A stretch of DNA of 64,000 bases from Chrysomallon squamiferum (lineage: Eukaryota > Mollusca > Gastropoda > Neomphalida > Peltospiridae), in NCBI GenBank assembly GCA_012295275.1, contig CM022679.1, positions 10,882,169-10,946,168 of the forward strand, given 5' to 3'. A program made the position numbers and the translations under genes. The notes beneath the pieces were generated by a model. The model saw nothing but the letters and a program-made list of their open reading frames with translations. It did not search any database and was not told the origin of the DNA. Positions 1 to 40,930 of this stretch are shown piece by piece. Each line of letters begins with the position of its first letter. Within the stretch, counting starts at the first letter, position 1.

Positions 1-1316
1 TATTTTATGTGTATGGGTGCGTATGTATGTGTGTGTGTTTATCCATACATATATATATATATAAAATCATGATTCATAAAACTATTGGAAAACCAAAACA
101 GATGGCTCCCAACATTACAAATAATGAAATAAAAAATGAAGAGCTTGATGCAATAAACCGAATTATTAATAATTACGATTATACAAATATCTTGGCTCAC
201 GTATCGTATATTTTCTTACGTGAATATGTGTTTATGTGTGTATGTATGTATATTAAATATATAATATTTTATTTGAAACACTATTATTTCTGTTATATTT
301 TATTCTAACTCTTATGGTTCACTTAGTGGGACTGAAAGCGATTTTCAGAACGAGCCAGGGCGAAATGTTTTTCATTACGATGTGTGCGTGGGTATGCATG
401 AGTGTGCATGAGTGCATTTGTATTAGAGAAGCACTCCAGGTAGGTTCCTTGCTGCCAATGTATTGTAGCTATGATCCTTTAGAAAAAATTACATTTTATC
501 ATTATAATTATTACCAGTCGGCTGCACAAATATGTCATATACTGAATATTCCTACAATGTTTAAAGTGCCAAGCGAACAGAGCTGAACAAAATATGAATG
601 TGAATTAAGCAACAGTTTGTAATTCATTATTTGTAGTGCAAATTGGTCAGAATGATAATCAATAACTGAGACTAATTTATTACATTCTGGCAGTTCATTC
701 ATTATAATTGCTTATATGTATATAACGTTTTTGTTGTTGTTTTTAATTACTTAATTATTTTGTTTTTGTTTTTATTTTATTATTATTATGATTTCATTTT
801 TTGTTTTGTTATTACAGTGTATTATTTTTATTATTATTATTTATTTATTTATTTTTTTTATGTATTTTTATTTTCAAAACAAATAAAAAGAAAAAAAAAA
901 GTTTTGGAGACTCAGTCTTTGTAGAGTTGTTTTAACTTCATTAGTTTTGATATTAAAATGTACCTGATTACTCCATGTTCCATTTGCATTTTTTTCTTAT
1001 TCTTTGTTGTTGTTGTTGAATATATATTTTTTTCTTATTTATTTATATATAAATTTCACATAATTACATTATTTTTAGTAATTTATCTCAGGTTGATTCT
1101 AGTCATAGCGAAAATTTAAATTTTTCTATTTTAAATTTTATATAAATACAGACACACAAGCACACGCATTCACACACACAAAACACACTCACGCACACAC
1201 ACACACACAGACACATAAAGACAATGTTTGCATGGAAGAAGGGGTGTCATTTATTTTTCTTTTTTCTTTTTTTTCTTTTCTTTTTTTCTTCTTTAATATT
1301 ATTATTATTATTATTA

Positions 1317-1348
<32 letters not shown>

Positions 1349-2039
1349 TTAATTTGCTTTTGTAATCTGTAACAATTTCTTTGATCAAATTTCCATTATT
1401 TAAATGTAAATGCTGTATATAAAAAGGTGTGTGTGACTCATCAATTAAGTCTAAAAACTGACACAGGTGGCCACGATTTGAATAGTGCGTACTTCACCTC
1501 AGTTTTCACACAAAATGCAAATCTTACACAATTTTATTACATCGTACTGAAAACCAGGAACAAAAAAACCCATAAATTTTCCAATAAAGTTAAATTGTTT
1601 TGACCCGCTGTCTGATTACGAGGTCTCTCTGATAAAGAAGCTAATCTACTGTTTATGAAACTTTATTTTAATCCATATCTTTTAAAAAATGACTCTCAAT
1701 CAATAGTCTTTACACATCGCATGTCACAATATGTATATCATTTGTATTAAAAAACATAATTTGCTTTAAAAATAAAATAAAATTAATAATTATAAAAAAT
1801 CAGATGTAAAAAAATAAATGTAATATTTTCCAGTAAATGTAACTATTGGGATAAAATTGTGAAAAAAACAAGGAAATTTTGTTGTAGAAACTGAAAGGTG
1901 AATGACATGAGGAACTGTTGTAATAAAACTAAATAATCTTTTCAGAACGCGAAGGTAGTGAACAGTTAATATTTTAATCAGAAATTCATAGTTTAACCAA
2001 CCTAGTAGATAAGAGATATAATTCTTCTTGTTGTTGTTA

Positions 2040-2214
2040 TTTTATATATTTATTTATTTTATTTTATTTTATTTTATTTTTTTATTTTATTTTATTTTAT
2101 TTTATTTTATTTTATTTTATTTTTATTTTTATTTTATTTTATTTTATTGATTTGTTTTATTTTATTTTATTTATTGTTTGTTTGTTGTTGCGTTTTTGTT
2201 TTGTTTTGTTTTTT

Positions 2215-2253
<39 letters not shown>
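2040..2253. repeat. (TTTTA)n pentanucleotide array followed by poly-T
   Basis: About 120 bp of nearly uninterrupted TTTTA units passes into TTTG-rich sequence and then a poly-T run of roughly 38 bases (2215-2253). A pure T run next to AT-rich pentamers is common at old retroposon tails, but no element body is recognisable beside it. Confidence 0.8.
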
Positions 2254-2256
<3 letters not shown>

Positions 2257-3031
2257 TAGACAATAAAACTTAATGACATTCATCAACTAGAAACACATTT
2301 CTCTGTCTGCAAGGCTTAGCTGTAATTTATGTAACTGTTCTTTCGTAGAATTACGTAACAGGACCGAATAAAAGATTAGCGCGAATGACAGAAAAGAACA
2401 AAACAAAACAACGTTCATGGTCCATGCGCTTTCATTTCCAAAGGTAACCGTAACTTCACATTGTTATCATCGTTTTTCACATTTGTCACATAGCTAGCAC
2501 ATGTAATTTTCATGCTTAGCAAATTATATTCATTCCATGCGGAATTCATTTGAAGTTCTTGTGTTACATTTGTTTGAATAACATTTCTTAAATTTTCAGT
2601 CTTATATAATACATTTCTTTGTGTGGAAAAATAAAACTGATAGACATTATAGAAAACAATAATTTTGTATGCAGAAGTTTAGACGAGTTCAAAACGGAAT
2701 TAGTTTTTAACATGTTTTAATTAAGAACGAAATAAGATGAATATATATTCTGATTTAAATTCTCCTCTAAGTTTACACCGTTCATGTCAAACTTAATTGC
2801 CTAGGGATTAATTGTTCATTTAGCCGTGATATTTATTTATTTATTTGTTTGTTTGCTTGTTTGTTTGATTGTTTGTATGTTTGTTTATTTCCTTGCTTAA
2901 TTGTTTGCTCTTTTCTTTTTCGTATAAACAACTATTCATAAACATATATAAAGAGGCACCTACAAACATATATATATAAATACACACATACTCATGTATA
3001 TACAGCATAGTTACATCGACACACACACACA

Positions 3032-3140
3032 CACATACATACATACATACATATATACATACATACATACATACATACATACATACATACTACATACATA
3101 CATAGATACATACATAAATACATACTACATACATATATAG
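3032..3140. repeat. (CATA)n microsatellite
   Basis: This is a tetranucleotide CATA array with a few TACTACATA interruptions. The short cysteine/tyrosine/valine-rich reading frames it creates on the minus strand are products of the repeat and not genes. Confidence 0.85.
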
Positions 3141-4220
3141 ATACATACACACACACAATTCATAAAAATACATATACATGTACAAATATGCATACAAAAA
3201 CGCATACAAATACAAACATTAAACATAATCTGGGCATATTATACTTTAATTTTCAAAACATTCTCTTCCTATCGTTTTTGTATGATATCAGTTTCTCCCT
3301 ATTATTTATCGCCTTTTCCAAACATATTCAGTACATTAATAAAAAAAAAATTATATGATTTTGATCACGTTTCTTGATATTTTATCTGAGCTATAATATT
3401 TATTAGCGAAAAGATATGGGTTTTTTTTTTTTTTTTTTTTTTTTATCTTTTTTTATATATACTATCTTAATTCAATGATAATTCTCTATAAATATAAAAA
3501 ATTAGGTGATAAATGTACTCGGATTTAAATTCTGGTTTATAGTTTGTTTAACGCTGCTAAATGACTAATAAAACTGAAGGCGTGTTTATATGGTTTTCAA
3601 TTTTAAAATTTCTTGAAACTAAATCCGTGATAACTTACATGAATACTGAAATGACGGTTTGTTTTTCTTGAAATGCATTATAATAATGTTGACAGTAAAA
3701 AATAAAAAATAAAAAAACCGAACAAAATAAATAAATGAAAAGTTAATCAAATATATTAAACGTCTTTTTTATATGTAATAATTTATCTTGATTATGTATC
3801 AACAACAACAACATAAATATTAAATAAATAAATAAATAAATACATAATTATTATTTTAAATATAACAACAAAACCAAATAACTATCCGAAATATTACTCT
3901 AGTTTCAACCGGTAAAATGTTCATAATAAAATATTTATTTCTCTATTAAAGACATTCTTTCAGTGTATAATTTTTTTTTACAAGAAGCACTGACGTCTGT
4001 ACGGTATTTTCAAAATAATCAGTTTTATTTCTCAATGCTTTTCAGTCAAATCTTTTGAACATAGTCACTGTGCAACTTTTGGTTAAAACATGGGCGTTTC
4101 TAAACCAGTTTTAATGACTGATTCGTGGCTGAAGGACATTATCAACCTTCAGTTCATGCAGAGTGAAATGTAATATAGTCTTAGAGAAATGTCGATTCGG
4201 GTAGTTTCGATTAATTCCGA

Positions 4221-4412
<192 letters not shown>

Positions 4413-4561
4413 TATAGATATGGAACTGATAATTCGTAACTGTATCATTATTTTTTCATAGCGGTGTTATGAAGGGATAATTAGTGTAAACAATTCACAT
4501 TTGTGACAGTATCCGGAAATTTATTTACATACGTACAATACTGTTAATGGAATCAACAGCT

Positions 4562-4599
4562 GCAGTGATTGGCTGGGGGGGCAGTGATTGGCTGGGGGG
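4562..4599. repeat. 19-bp tandem duplication ending in G6
   Basis: Two perfect adjacent copies of a 19-base unit beginning GCAGTGATTGG and ending CTGGGGGG. It stands out as a G-rich point in AT-rich surroundings. Confidence 0.85.
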
Positions 4600-4964
4600 T
4601 GAGCGACCGCCTGCCTTGACTTTCCCCCATACTAACCAAATTCAACAGATGATAAAAGCTGTGCTTCTAACAGATACAAAATAAGAATTTAAAAATAAAA
4701 ATTTAAAAAAAACACGTAATGGACGAATACTCCATTGAGTTTACACCATCTGTTGTCAGTACATAACAGTTTTGAAAATCAGTCTTCACCAGAATCTATC
4801 AAGTTACATGAATCTGGTTGTTTTTAAATGTACAGAGTCTGGTCGAATAAAAATATATCATAAAATGTAAAACAAACAAAAATACATACGAACATACATA
4901 TATACATACATACACACATACGCACAAACACACAGGTGCATACAAATGCAAAGAAACGAAAACA

Positions 4965-4987
4965 TATACATACATACATACATACAT

Positions 4988-5022
<35 letters not shown>

Positions 5023-5124
5023 TACATACATACATACACATACATACATACATACATACATACATACACATACATACATATAGACATACATACATACATA
5101 CATACAAATATACATACATTCATT
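4965..5124. repeat. (CATA)n microsatellite
   Basis: This is a long CATA array with a CACACA interruption near 5003-5020. Several overlapping low-complexity reading frames on both strands come only from this repeat. Confidence 0.9.
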
Positions 5125-5315
5125 CACACGTATATTAAATTTTCTATACAATGCATGAAGCAAGGTAATTAAGTGTCAGTGTTTTCTGTAGACATAGACA
5201 CAGATAAATTGGCAAATGTATTTTTTATATATATATTTGTTAAGAAGTCAGAGAAAGAAAAGTCAATATTTAAGTCCCTTTGTAGTCTTTGAACTCGCAT
5301 ATCAGTTGTATTGAT

Positions 5316-5522
5316 TTAATTTAACCTCGCACCAAAAAGCTGTTTTGAGCGGAATGACAGAATTTCCAATTCGATTGGTTTTCTTTCATCTTCAGCTTTC
5401 TTTATCTTTTCAAACTCTTCAAGACTTTTTCCCACGATCATTTTCAATAATAACCTTTCATCGAATTCCTTTATTTCCGAATTAAAATGTAAATCAAACC
5501 AATAAACGCCGCTTAAACACAA
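5316..5522 (-). other. Possible coding segment or relic, unrecognised, amphipathic C-terminus
   Basis: This minus-strand frame is 68 codons long and ends in TAA at the low-coordinate side. Unlike the repeat frames nearby it has mixed composition rich in Lys and Glu (SLEEFEKIKKAEDERK) and could form a helix. I do not recognise the family. On the same strand a short frame starting MKSSFKNLETKIE stops at a GAG|gtaggt donor near 5582, but the phases to this segment do not join. It could be a chance frame, a decayed transposon or the tail of a divergent gene. Confidence 0.2.
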
Positions 5523-5749
5523 TTACAGAGCAACATAAAACCGAAACGTACCGCTCTTCCGAAGTATTAAAAACCTACCTCAATTTTTGTTTCCAGGTTC
5601 TTAAATGAGCTTTTCATTCTGAAGTGAAATCTATACCATAACAATCGAAAAGAATGCTGTAACGGACAGAAAACCTTTACAATAACATACAATACCTTTC
5701 AATTCAAACCTTGCCTCTGTAATAATTAAAACCTGAATATATATATTAA

Positions 5750-5750
5750 A

Positions 5751-5797
<47 letters not shown>
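5750..5797. repeat. (AAT)n microsatellite
   Basis: About 16 AAT units. It explains the poly-isoleucine and poly-asparagine frames here. Confidence 0.9.
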
Positions 5798-5799
<2 letters not shown>

Positions 5800-6010
5800 T
5801 CCACTAAAATCGCAAAAAATGTCCATATCGGTTCAATAATATCGAACGTCATTTTGTGACACCATTCGTTTTCTTCAAGCCTTAGTTCGTTCTGTGTGTA
5901 ATGCAAAATTTAATTTTACCTTCTGGTAGAACCACATCCCAGTACGTTTCACTTGTACGACACATGTCGCAAATGTGTCTGAACTAGAAACATTCTAATG
6001 ATCCCTGGAC
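5780..6010 (-). other. Possible minus-strand exons with a DIIEP motif
   Basis: On the minus strand, an ATTAG acceptor near 6000 opens a frame that reads VQVKRTGMWFYQK and meets a GTAAAA donor. An ACACAG acceptor then continues in phase with NELRLEENEW and DIIEPIWTFF. The D-I-x-E-P-I/V-x-x-F string resembles the pore motif (DIME) of mitochondrial calcium uniporters. I see no first transmembrane helix and no clean continuation, because the frame runs into an (ATT)n tract. This may be a chance frame or transposon relic. Confidence 0.15.
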
Positions 6011-6218
6011 CAGGTGTCGCATGGTAATTACAGGTGCACCAGCCACGCTCAACCGTTTTGTCGCTGACAATGTAGTCGACGTTGAAGCGATTAGGACTGC
6101 CTATATGTTCTGAATATATGTTTTTAAAAAAAATTAAAGATAATAGTTGCTGTCTTGGAAAGACAAGGATTTCAAACGGTTTAATACAATAGCTGGATAA
6201 ATATCGCGCGAGCTGATA

Positions 6219-33875
<27,657 letters not shown>

Positions 33876-33954
33876 ACCTTGTACATGTTTATGTTGAATG
33901 TACATAGTTGTTTTTCCCTTTTTTTTCCAATACTTCGCCAGGATCAAAAGACAC

Positions 33955-34005
<51 letters not shown>

Positions 34006-34265
34006 GACTACTACTACTATTACTATTTTGTATTATTATTATCTAGTGAAAGTTATTAAACTAACCACATTCCACTGTTAAATTATTAAACGTATAATTA
34101 TAAGGGATGGAAATTTCCTGGCATATAAATTAAAACTCCAAACTCGATAGACTTTGCAATAGCAAAAATCAGTTGGGGAAAATTTCTGAGTTGAAAACCA
34201 CAATATTTTAAGATGAAATGTATTCATGACTTTGTAATAATTATTGAATAAAGTCTTCAGTTTCA
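33876..34265 (+). other. Villin 3' UTR (inferred)
   Basis: AT-rich sequence after the stop with an (ATT)n run at 33955-34004. The first good polyadenylation signal, AATAAA, is at 34247-34252, giving a UTR of about 390-400 bases. Later AATAAA copies (for example near 34425 and 34832) could give longer forms. Confidence 0.6.
34247..34252 (+). terminator. Polyadenylation signal AATAAA
   Basis: A canonical hexamer 372 bases after the villin stop codon in the context GAATAAAGTC. The cleavage site is not visible. Confidence 0.5.
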
Positions 34266-35066
34266 ATTATCAGAGTACATCAGAAACACGAATGTCTAAC
34301 TAACACGATTTTGATTGTGTTTTCATTTATTTTAATCAAGCCTTTGGTAACATATTTTTTATTATTTTGGAATAATTGCATGGTCTGGTATTTAATCCCA
34401 ACGAAAGGACATTTTCAATCAAAGAATAAATGAGATTGCTTAGAACATCAAAACATTCCAAGATGGATTATATTTGTGACGTATGTAAATATGAGTCTGT
34501 ATGCTTTATTTAGCATTTCTTGTTTATTTTGTAAACTAATATGCTTTCATATTTTATCGTGTCTTTGTCTATTTAATGTGTTGGTAAGAGCGTTCAAAAT
34601 GTTAAGTTCTTCTAAAATTCTTTAAACGAGTTTGTCAAAGTAGAATGAATGAAGGAAATAGTTTATTTAACAAAACACCTTATTTTATTCATGGTTATTA
34701 TTATGGTGTTGGTCACATGTTTAAGGATGCCTTAGATAAACGAGACAAGAAACCGACTGCGATCATTTCAAAGGTGACTATTTCTGATTAGCAGTAAGCT
34801 ACATTTTGTACACACCATCTCATAGACATGATAATAAAATAAGGGACTTTGTTATGGACCAGTTATGGAAAATGACAGGAACGAGAAATAGCTCATTGAA
34901 ACAATCAAGAGGAATCGATCTGACGATTATCAAAGTTGAATGAGAAGAATGAAAAAAGTGTTTTGTTTTAAAATTTCATTTTTAATTTAGCGCATGTTGA
35001 CCATATTACGATTTCGTAAGACATGCATAGTACCTTTTTTGAATATTATTTCCGATTTATGTACAC

Positions 35067-35106
<40 letters not shown>

Positions 35107-37470
35107 TATATCTATTTAATAATGTTTTTAATCAGTCATGGTTTTGAAAGAATTTTAAAGGATGTTATGAAAATAGAATTAAAATAATAGAAAGAGAATA
35201 TCATAAAATACCATGTAACATAAATTTCAAAGTTTTATTCTGATTTCAAACAGCATATAACTGTATTCGACAAATCTACGTATGTTAAATATCGAACGTT
35301 CATTTTATTTAAATTTTAATTTAATTTTAATTAACACAATTCACACATTACTTACTGTTCTGAAAGGAAAGGAAAGCTGAACAAGAGAAGTTTATTGTAA
35401 TAATACGTTAGATGAATAAATTTTTTTATTATTATTTTCACATTCGAAATCTTGAAATGCAAATTAAAACGCTTCAGCATTACCATTCAATGGACTTAAT
35501 GGCTTTACTTATTACCTGGGCTGAAGCACAAGTTCACACTGTTGCATTTAAACCAGTTCATCACCGAGAAAGATGCCAAGTTCAGGGAGAATGGAATCAT
35601 GAATATGTCAGAGATGACAAAATGTAATAGAATAAAATATCGTATACGTGGTTGAATAAATCTCTGTACAAATATCTAAATATCGTCTTTAATTTCACTA
35701 AAAAATGCTGTGATCTTTTGTTCCACCCAATATTTATTTATTTATTTATTTATTTATTACTATTATTATTATTAAACTTGATTTCTATTTAAGAAAATCC
35801 GGATTTTTTATTTTCCGGACAACGCTTCTCTCGTTTTAGTGCGTTAAATGGAAGGTGAACTGTTTTATGATTATTGAGCTTTCGTTAAATACGCACTAGA
35901 TGATATGTTGTGTATGGTTTCAAGTTCTGGCCGATGTGAATTCGCTTTTGTGCATGAGAAAAAAAGAGAATAAACAATTTTATAATATATTCAGCAAAAT
36001 TATATTTGTATAGATTCAAGTTATTCGTAGTATTCTTTCACTTCACATAATAATATCTTCGTTTTATATTCTTTTTTTACTAATATTACTTATTACCTTC
36101 ATGATATTATTTGCTTTTTTTTCTTCATATTGTCATTATATTTAATTCAAAATATTAGTCTATTTTCCTTTTCTCTTTTTTTCTACATGCTTTTCTTGTT
36201 TATTATTTTCCTTTTACTCTTCATATTATCTTCTTACCATTTTTATTATTTAGTCAGATTCTCTTCAAGAAATGTATTTTTTGTCAATATATAAACTGAT
36301 TTTATGAACGTTTTATGTTAACTGTTTTTGTTGTATTCTTGTGTACAAATCGTTAAACTATTATTTTGAAAATTAAAATGTTCTCTCGTATCTATCATAA
36401 TTTAAATTTTGTTTACGTTATTTTTGTTTTATTTAGATTAATATTTACTTTGTGTAGCGGGTACATAAGAGTTTGTGTGTGCGTGTGTGTATGCATGTTT
36501 ATGCGATTCTGTGTGTATGTACGTATGTATGTACATTTGTACGTACGTATGTATGTATGTATGTATGTATATGTTTATAATGTACTTTTGTATGTTTAAA
36601 ATGTACTTTTGTGTGGGTGTTTACATCTGAGTGTATATATATATATGTTTGTTACATGAAAAAAATATTATAACTGTTTGTGAATGGACTTTTTTATCAA
36701 CCACATTCCATTGCAAAATTGTGTTTTATTATTCCTCATTCAAAACTTTTTTCTTTAGACAGAAATTATTTTGAACGAGCAAAATGAAATGTCAGTAATA
36801 ATGATTCATAAATTTAACACTGTATTAACTCAGCTGCATATGAATATACACACACCCACACCCACACTCACACGTACACACACACACACACACACACGCA
36901 CAGCACACACACACACACTAACACAAACACACACACACACAAATATATTGCGTGAATAAATACATATATAAATATATTTATATATACACATACATTAATA
37001 TACAAGTGTGTATGTGTGTGTGTGTGTGTGTGTGTAGTGTTTTCTGTGTGCGTATTTCAAACTGAGTGTTAAGTTGTGTTTCCCGAAATAAATCTAACAA
37101 TACAGTATATTTATATTATACTAGTTCTCAGAACGTATTCTGTCAAATGTTAGCATTACTACAAAAGTCAGACTCCAGTAGAATGATATCAGCTATATTA
37201 CTTTGTATTTATCACTGCTTGCTACCACAAAGATAAAAGCGAAACACTCTAAATAATGCAGTTATTTAAAGCTTCACGATACCATAATTTGATGAACTAT
37301 TTGGTATTATAATGTCTGGTAATTTTACACTAATAACAGAAAATCATGGATACCCGCTGGTTAACAACGCGAAACATAAGTGTAAACAAATATTTCCATG
37401 ACAAACATTACCTTATCTGGTTACGTTTGGTGTAGATTTGAGAAAGCAAGAGGTTGTGACCTTCATATTT
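34266..37470. other. Intergenic, first part
   Basis: AT-rich with a poly-A run (35069-35104), TATG-type sequence (36520-36570), CA-rich patches (36848-36942) and a GT run (37008-37034). The open frame at 35412-35627 has mixed composition but no recognisable family and no splice context. Nothing else supportable. Confidence 0.65.
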
Positions 37471-37557
37471 AATATGTGCAAAATATAGTGTTAATATTTA
37501 GCTTTAAGAATAGCCCTATCTTAGTTCATTATATCGTGAATATATTAGTCTCTCATC

Positions 37558-37602
37558 CTTTCTCTCTCTCTCTCTCTATCGCTCGCTCTCTCTCTATCAC
37601 TC

Positions 37603-37643
<41 letters not shown>

Positions 37644-37645
37644 TT

Positions 37646-37683
<38 letters not shown>

Positions 37684-37794
37684 GCTCGCTCTCTCTCTAT
37701 CATTCTATTTCTCACTCTCTCTATATTTCTCTGTCTATCTATTCCTTTCTTTCTCTTTCTCTCCTTCTCTGTTCATCATTCTCGATCGTTGTCA

Positions 37795-37851
<57 letters not shown>

Positions 37852-37854
37852 CTC

Positions 37855-37885
<31 letters not shown>

Positions 37886-38023
37886 ATCGCTCGCTCTCTC
37901 TCTATCATTCTATTTCTCACTCTCTCTATATTTCTCTGTCTATCTATTCCTTTCTTTCTCTTTCTCTCCTTCTCTGTTCATCATTCTCTGTCCATCATTC
38001 TCTCTCTCTCTCTCTCTCGTTGT

Positions 38024-38087
<64 letters not shown>
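37558..38087. repeat. Long CT-rich array with higher-order duplication
   Basis: About 530 bases of CT repeats interrupted by CTATCGCTCG, CATTCTATTTCTCAC and similar. A stretch of about 110 bases starting ATCGCTCGC occurs at 37681 and again at 37886, a 205-base offset, so the array grew by duplication of large blocks as well as by slippage. The 222- and 116-residue Ser/Leu frames are artefacts. Confidence 0.9.
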
Positions 38088-38111
38088 ACACACACACACA
38101 CAACATTTAGC

Positions 38112-38428
38112 AACCTGGTTTTGCGTTCATTTCAGATAACTTGACGCATTTACAATTCCTCTGTTATCTCTTCTGCTTTATCGTGCGTCGGTTTTGATTA
38201 CGAGATTGCGTACAAGTTGCACGTATAGATTGTTTTTTAACGCGTTGCAGAGATTTAAGTGATTTTCGTTTCTGACGTGCATGGTTCAATAGCGGCGAGT
38301 CGTTTATTAAATAAAAGATGGGGTGCAGTTTGTTATAATGAGTTTCTTGTATTCTGATTTGACAAATGTCTAATAAAAGTGACAAATAATAACTGATAAC
38401 AGGAATGGAAATTGTAATGCGCATTTAT
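38112..38428 (+). repeat. 317-bp dispersed repeat, copy 1
   Basis: Begins AACCTGG and ends GCGCATTTAT. It aligns without gaps to 59002-59318 with about 11 differences, or 96-97% identity. Similarity stops sharply at both ends. About 20 bases beyond the 3' end lies a long (CT)n (38447-38534), as for copy 2, and CT/CA repeats precede it. An 86-codon minus-strand frame (38164-38424) is open here but has a TAG in copy 2. Likely a short non-autonomous mobile element; class unknown. Confidence 0.85.
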
Positions 38429-38443
38429 AATACTTCGCCTTTC

Positions 38444-38446
<3 letters not shown>

Positions 38447-38534
<88 letters not shown>
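38447..38534. repeat. (CT)n next to dispersed repeat copy 1
   Basis: A pure CT run of about 88 bases following the dispersed repeat after some 18 bases of unmatched sequence. Confidence 0.95.
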
Positions 38535-38538
<4 letters not shown>

Positions 38539-39350
38539 CAATCTCTCTTTCCTCTACCTCTCTATAAATAATTTTAATTTAAAAAATTTAAAAACACTTT
38601 CTGCTGTGATTTCATTAAAACAGATTTCACTAAATAAACAAATGCCTGATAAACTCGAGTCACGTTCTAAAGTTAACCCACACCTGACTAAAGTGTGAAA
38701 ACTTCAGATTATTTGTCTTTCTGTAAACAAAATACAACCATGCAACTGAATAATTTCAACAATCAGCAACGAAAATGAACTGATTTAACACGAACATTAC
38801 CCAGTGTTAAAAAAAAAAAAAAAAAAAAAAAAAATAGACAGTAAAGATGCAATCACACTATACGAATTACATCAACCACCTTTCTTTCACATATCTGAGT
38901 ACTAGAGAATGAAAGAGATAAATTCTGACAGGAGCCAATTTTTCATGACTGGTGTATTGTGTCACTTTCAGTTATTTTACTATAGTTCTAGTGGGTTTAT
39001 TCTTATATATACTAAATATAATTATATGTAACGTTTGGTGTCTTTTTAAAGTAAAACACAAAATCCAGCTTTAACAAAATTATAGATTTAAAAAATGCTA
39101 ATAAGTTAACGCTTCTTTAAAAAAAAAATTAAAATAAAAATATTTTAAAAATATATATAAAATATACAGGAAGAAGGAGAAAATAATGTAAAATAAGGAA
39201 TAAAAATATAAAAAATTAAACTTTTAATTGCACTCATCAATTGTAAGTCTGTCTTTTAACATAAATAAATAGATTTCTGTTTTTTAAACTGATTTTACTC
39301 AAACGAAAAAACAACAAAATTGGTTAACTATCAAATTAAAAAAAAAAAAA

Positions 39351-39385
<35 letters not shown>

Positions 39386-39401
39386 AATGATAATGATGAT
39401 G

Positions 39402-39434
<33 letters not shown>

Positions 39435-40930
39435 TAAAAAAAAAAATAAAAATAAAAAAAAAAAAAAAAAAAAAAAATTAAATTATATTAAACGTTTTAA
39501 AAAAAATTTTAAAAAATCGTTATCACAAATCGAAACCTGTGAACGCGCGATAAGCAAGGTGGTCTGTGTTTTTGATCTTGTTCCGTGCACCTGTGCTATT
39601 AATTAGGCTGCGCTACACGTAAAAAAAAAACTATCACCCGAGTTGGGAAATAGCCAAAGCTATTACATCTAGCTGTCAGAGATATCTTACATGGTTTGTT
39701 TATGTTACACTGAGTAACGGGTTATCTGTGCTCGGAGATTAGTACACGTGTTATTACTGTGTGTATTGCAGTTATTACAGATTATTAATCAAACAGAGCA
39801 GAGAAAAACAAGTTAATTGGAATTCCATTTTATAACGCATTATATAGTTAGTTGTTGGGGATTGTTAATAATTATGATAGGACTATAAAGCGTTTTGTTG
39901 TTGTTGGGTTTTTTTTGTTTTCTCGTCTGAGTATCTACCTGTCTACCTTCCTGCCTACCTATGTGTGTGTATCTACCTACATTTATTTATCCATTCATCT
40001 TTCTGTCTTGCTTCTATCTTTCTGTCTGTCTATCAGTCTGTCTCTCTGCCTGTTCAGAGTCTGTTTATCTGTCTGTCTACGTTAAAAATTATAACATTAA
40101 TTATCACAATCATTTTTGTCTTTATCACATTATCATCTTTATTACTGTTTTTTGTTACCGTTCTACGTTTTTTAGATTTATTCTAGTTTCATGTTATTTT
40201 CCACTTCGAACAAAACTGAATAAACACATCTGAGACCATAACATTTTAATTACGATATCATTGTTTGCACGCACACCTTCTCATAAACATATTTTAAAAC
40301 AAACAAGGCATTGTGTGCTGGCTACAACGAGATACAAAATATACGCTTACAAAGATTTTAAGTTCATATAGCTGTAATAGCTGGTCGTTTAGGAAATCAC
40401 ACAGTGATACGAAACAAATCCTCAAGCAACGTTCGCTCCTTGTTACAAAAACACTTCGCTATTTCATAGGTGACGTAGATTTTATTTTTCCGTGTACACT
40501 GACACATATAAATACTTCCATCTGCTGTTTTATCATAAACACTGTTAACAGAAACGCACGGCAAAATGTTGTGAAAGAAAATACAGCGCAGTTCATGTGA
40601 AACTAATATACGCACACCTATGATAAATTCTATGAGCAATTAATAGAGTAGTGGCAAAAATTAATGTACTTGGATCAAAATGTTATAAAAACAAACAATT
40701 TTTAATATTGATGGGGTTCCCTTCTATAGACGTATCCAGACTTGGTGTATATATGTTCTCTCGTTCTCTTTTACGTTAGAGTGAAAGTTAACGAAATGTT
40801 TTTGTGTCTTTTACCTTGTTTATGTAGTTTTGCGGTGCATTCCAGTACAGTTATTACGTATAATACGGTTTCAGCTAAAACATTCTTTCATGATAAGCCG
40901 ATAATTTTACTACAGTTAAAGGGATTTTCA
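38535..40930. other. Intergenic, second part
   Basis: AT-rich with a poly-A run (38811-38834), a (GAT)n-(AAT)n-A-rich array (39352-39477) and CTGT/CTAC tetramer-like sequence (39930-40080). A stretch with CpGs at 39540-39640 has no recognisable identity. No gene seen. Confidence 0.65.
39352..39477. repeat. (GAT)n-(AAT)n-poly-A array
   Basis: GAT triplets change to AAT and then to A-rich sequence with few interruptions. Confidence 0.9.

Noticed and set aside
35412-35627. 71-codon + strand frame downstream of villin
   Set aside because: Non-repetitive but unrecognised, no Kozak or splice context; probably chance.
37476-38144. 222-residue Ser/Leu-rich frame
   Set aside because: It is entirely CT-array sequence with no conserved motif.
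38164-38424. 86-codon minus-strand frame in the dispersed repeat
   Set aside because: The second copy of the repeat has a TAG in the same frame, and substitutions do not look codon-biased.
40313-40639. Overlapping 95- and 80-codon frames on opposite strands
   Set aside because: Mutually overlapping, without homology; treated as chance frames in unique intergenic DNA.
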